From: Roseomonas gilardii
GTDB taxonomy: Bacteria > Pseudomonadota > Alphaproteobacteria > Acetobacterales > Acetobacteraceae
Assembly: GCF_001941945.1 (NCBI RefSeq)
Contig: NZ_CP015583.1
Location: 3,862,001-3,926,000, forward strand
DNA: 64,000 nucleotides
Reading direction: 5' to 3'
Below are positions 63,898-64,000 of the stretch, piece by piece; the first letter of the stretch is position 1; every line of letters starts with the position of its first letter. The position numbers were made by a program, and so were the translations under genes. Under the pieces are notes generated by a model, which saw only the letters and a program-made list of their open reading frames with translations, made no database searches and was not told where the DNA came from.

Positions 63898-64000
63898 AAT
63901 ATTCACTTCGCCGGGATGTGCCCGCGACAGGGGCCATCGGCCCGCTCCGCGCTTGGTGCCGGGCGCCGGGTGGCTTATCTGAGGGGCGACAACACGCCCG

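Overview
The window is GC-rich bacterial DNA, essentially fully coding, with short intergenic gaps. It carries a conserved rimP-nusA-(ylxR/L7Ae)-infB-rbfA ... truB-rpsO translation cluster, a propionate (prpBCD) locus run by a ScfR-type regulator, many ABC solute uptake systems and non-phosphorylating sugar oxidation genes. Together these suggest an alphaproteobacterium, most likely an Acetobacteraceae member of the Roseomonas type. That placement is inferred from protein flavour and gene order; there is no rRNA gene in the window to test it. I found no tRNA, rRNA, CRISPR array, insertion sequence or phage gene.

Layout. 1-3.7 kb: a DeoR regulator and the molybdate transporter modABC on the minus strand. 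4.0-16.7 kb: the translation and RNA-processing cluster, preceded by an intrinsic terminator in its leader and split between rbfA and truB by a thioesterase, a glycosyltransferase, a polytopic membrane protein and an intergenic repeat. 16.8-22.3 kb: an orphan PhoR-like kinase, a lone branched-chain-type binding protein, a CobW-type GTPase and a D-aminoacylase-like amidohydrolase whose upstream region is full of structure. 23.1-36.5 kb: a large catabolic block (LysR regulator, NtaA-type flavin monooxygenase, flavin reductase, CodA-like amidohydrolase, PLP gamma-elimination enzyme, two complete polar amino-acid ABC transporters, one lone metal-chelate-type binding protein). It resembles in logic the sulfur-amino-acid salvage operons of other bacteria. 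36.9-40.2 kb: a secreted-type SGNH/DUF4214 protein and an SH3-domain membrane protein. 40.5-45.8 kb: prpBCD with divergent scfR. 46.2-52.7 kb: a beta-lactamase-fold serine hydrolase, a methyltransferase, an aldo/keto reductase, and an IclR-controlled sugar-type cluster. 53.0-62.0 kb: a sugar ABC importer with three enzymes of the oxidative L-arabinose/D-galactose route, divergent from a LysR regulator. 62.3-63.8 kb: a YqjH/YqjI-like ferric reductase and metal-sensing PadR pair.

The most striking unexplained feature is a family of about 320-bp modular intergenic elements, six copies in 64 kb (14.8, 22.7, 36.6, 45.8, 52.7 and 62.0 kb). Each is a string of GC hairpins in fixed order. The hairpin arms differ between copies, but the two arms change together, so base pairing is kept. 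The copies sit in both orientations, always next to at least one gene 3' end. One copy is a chimera with inverted ends and another carries an extra hairpin inside its first module. Other non-coding signals are a five-unit 8-bp iterated array (TTTAGNNN), an 18-bp perfect hairpin just upstream of the D-aminoacylase start, and palindromic operators in front of the IclR, LysR, ScfR and PadR controlled loci.
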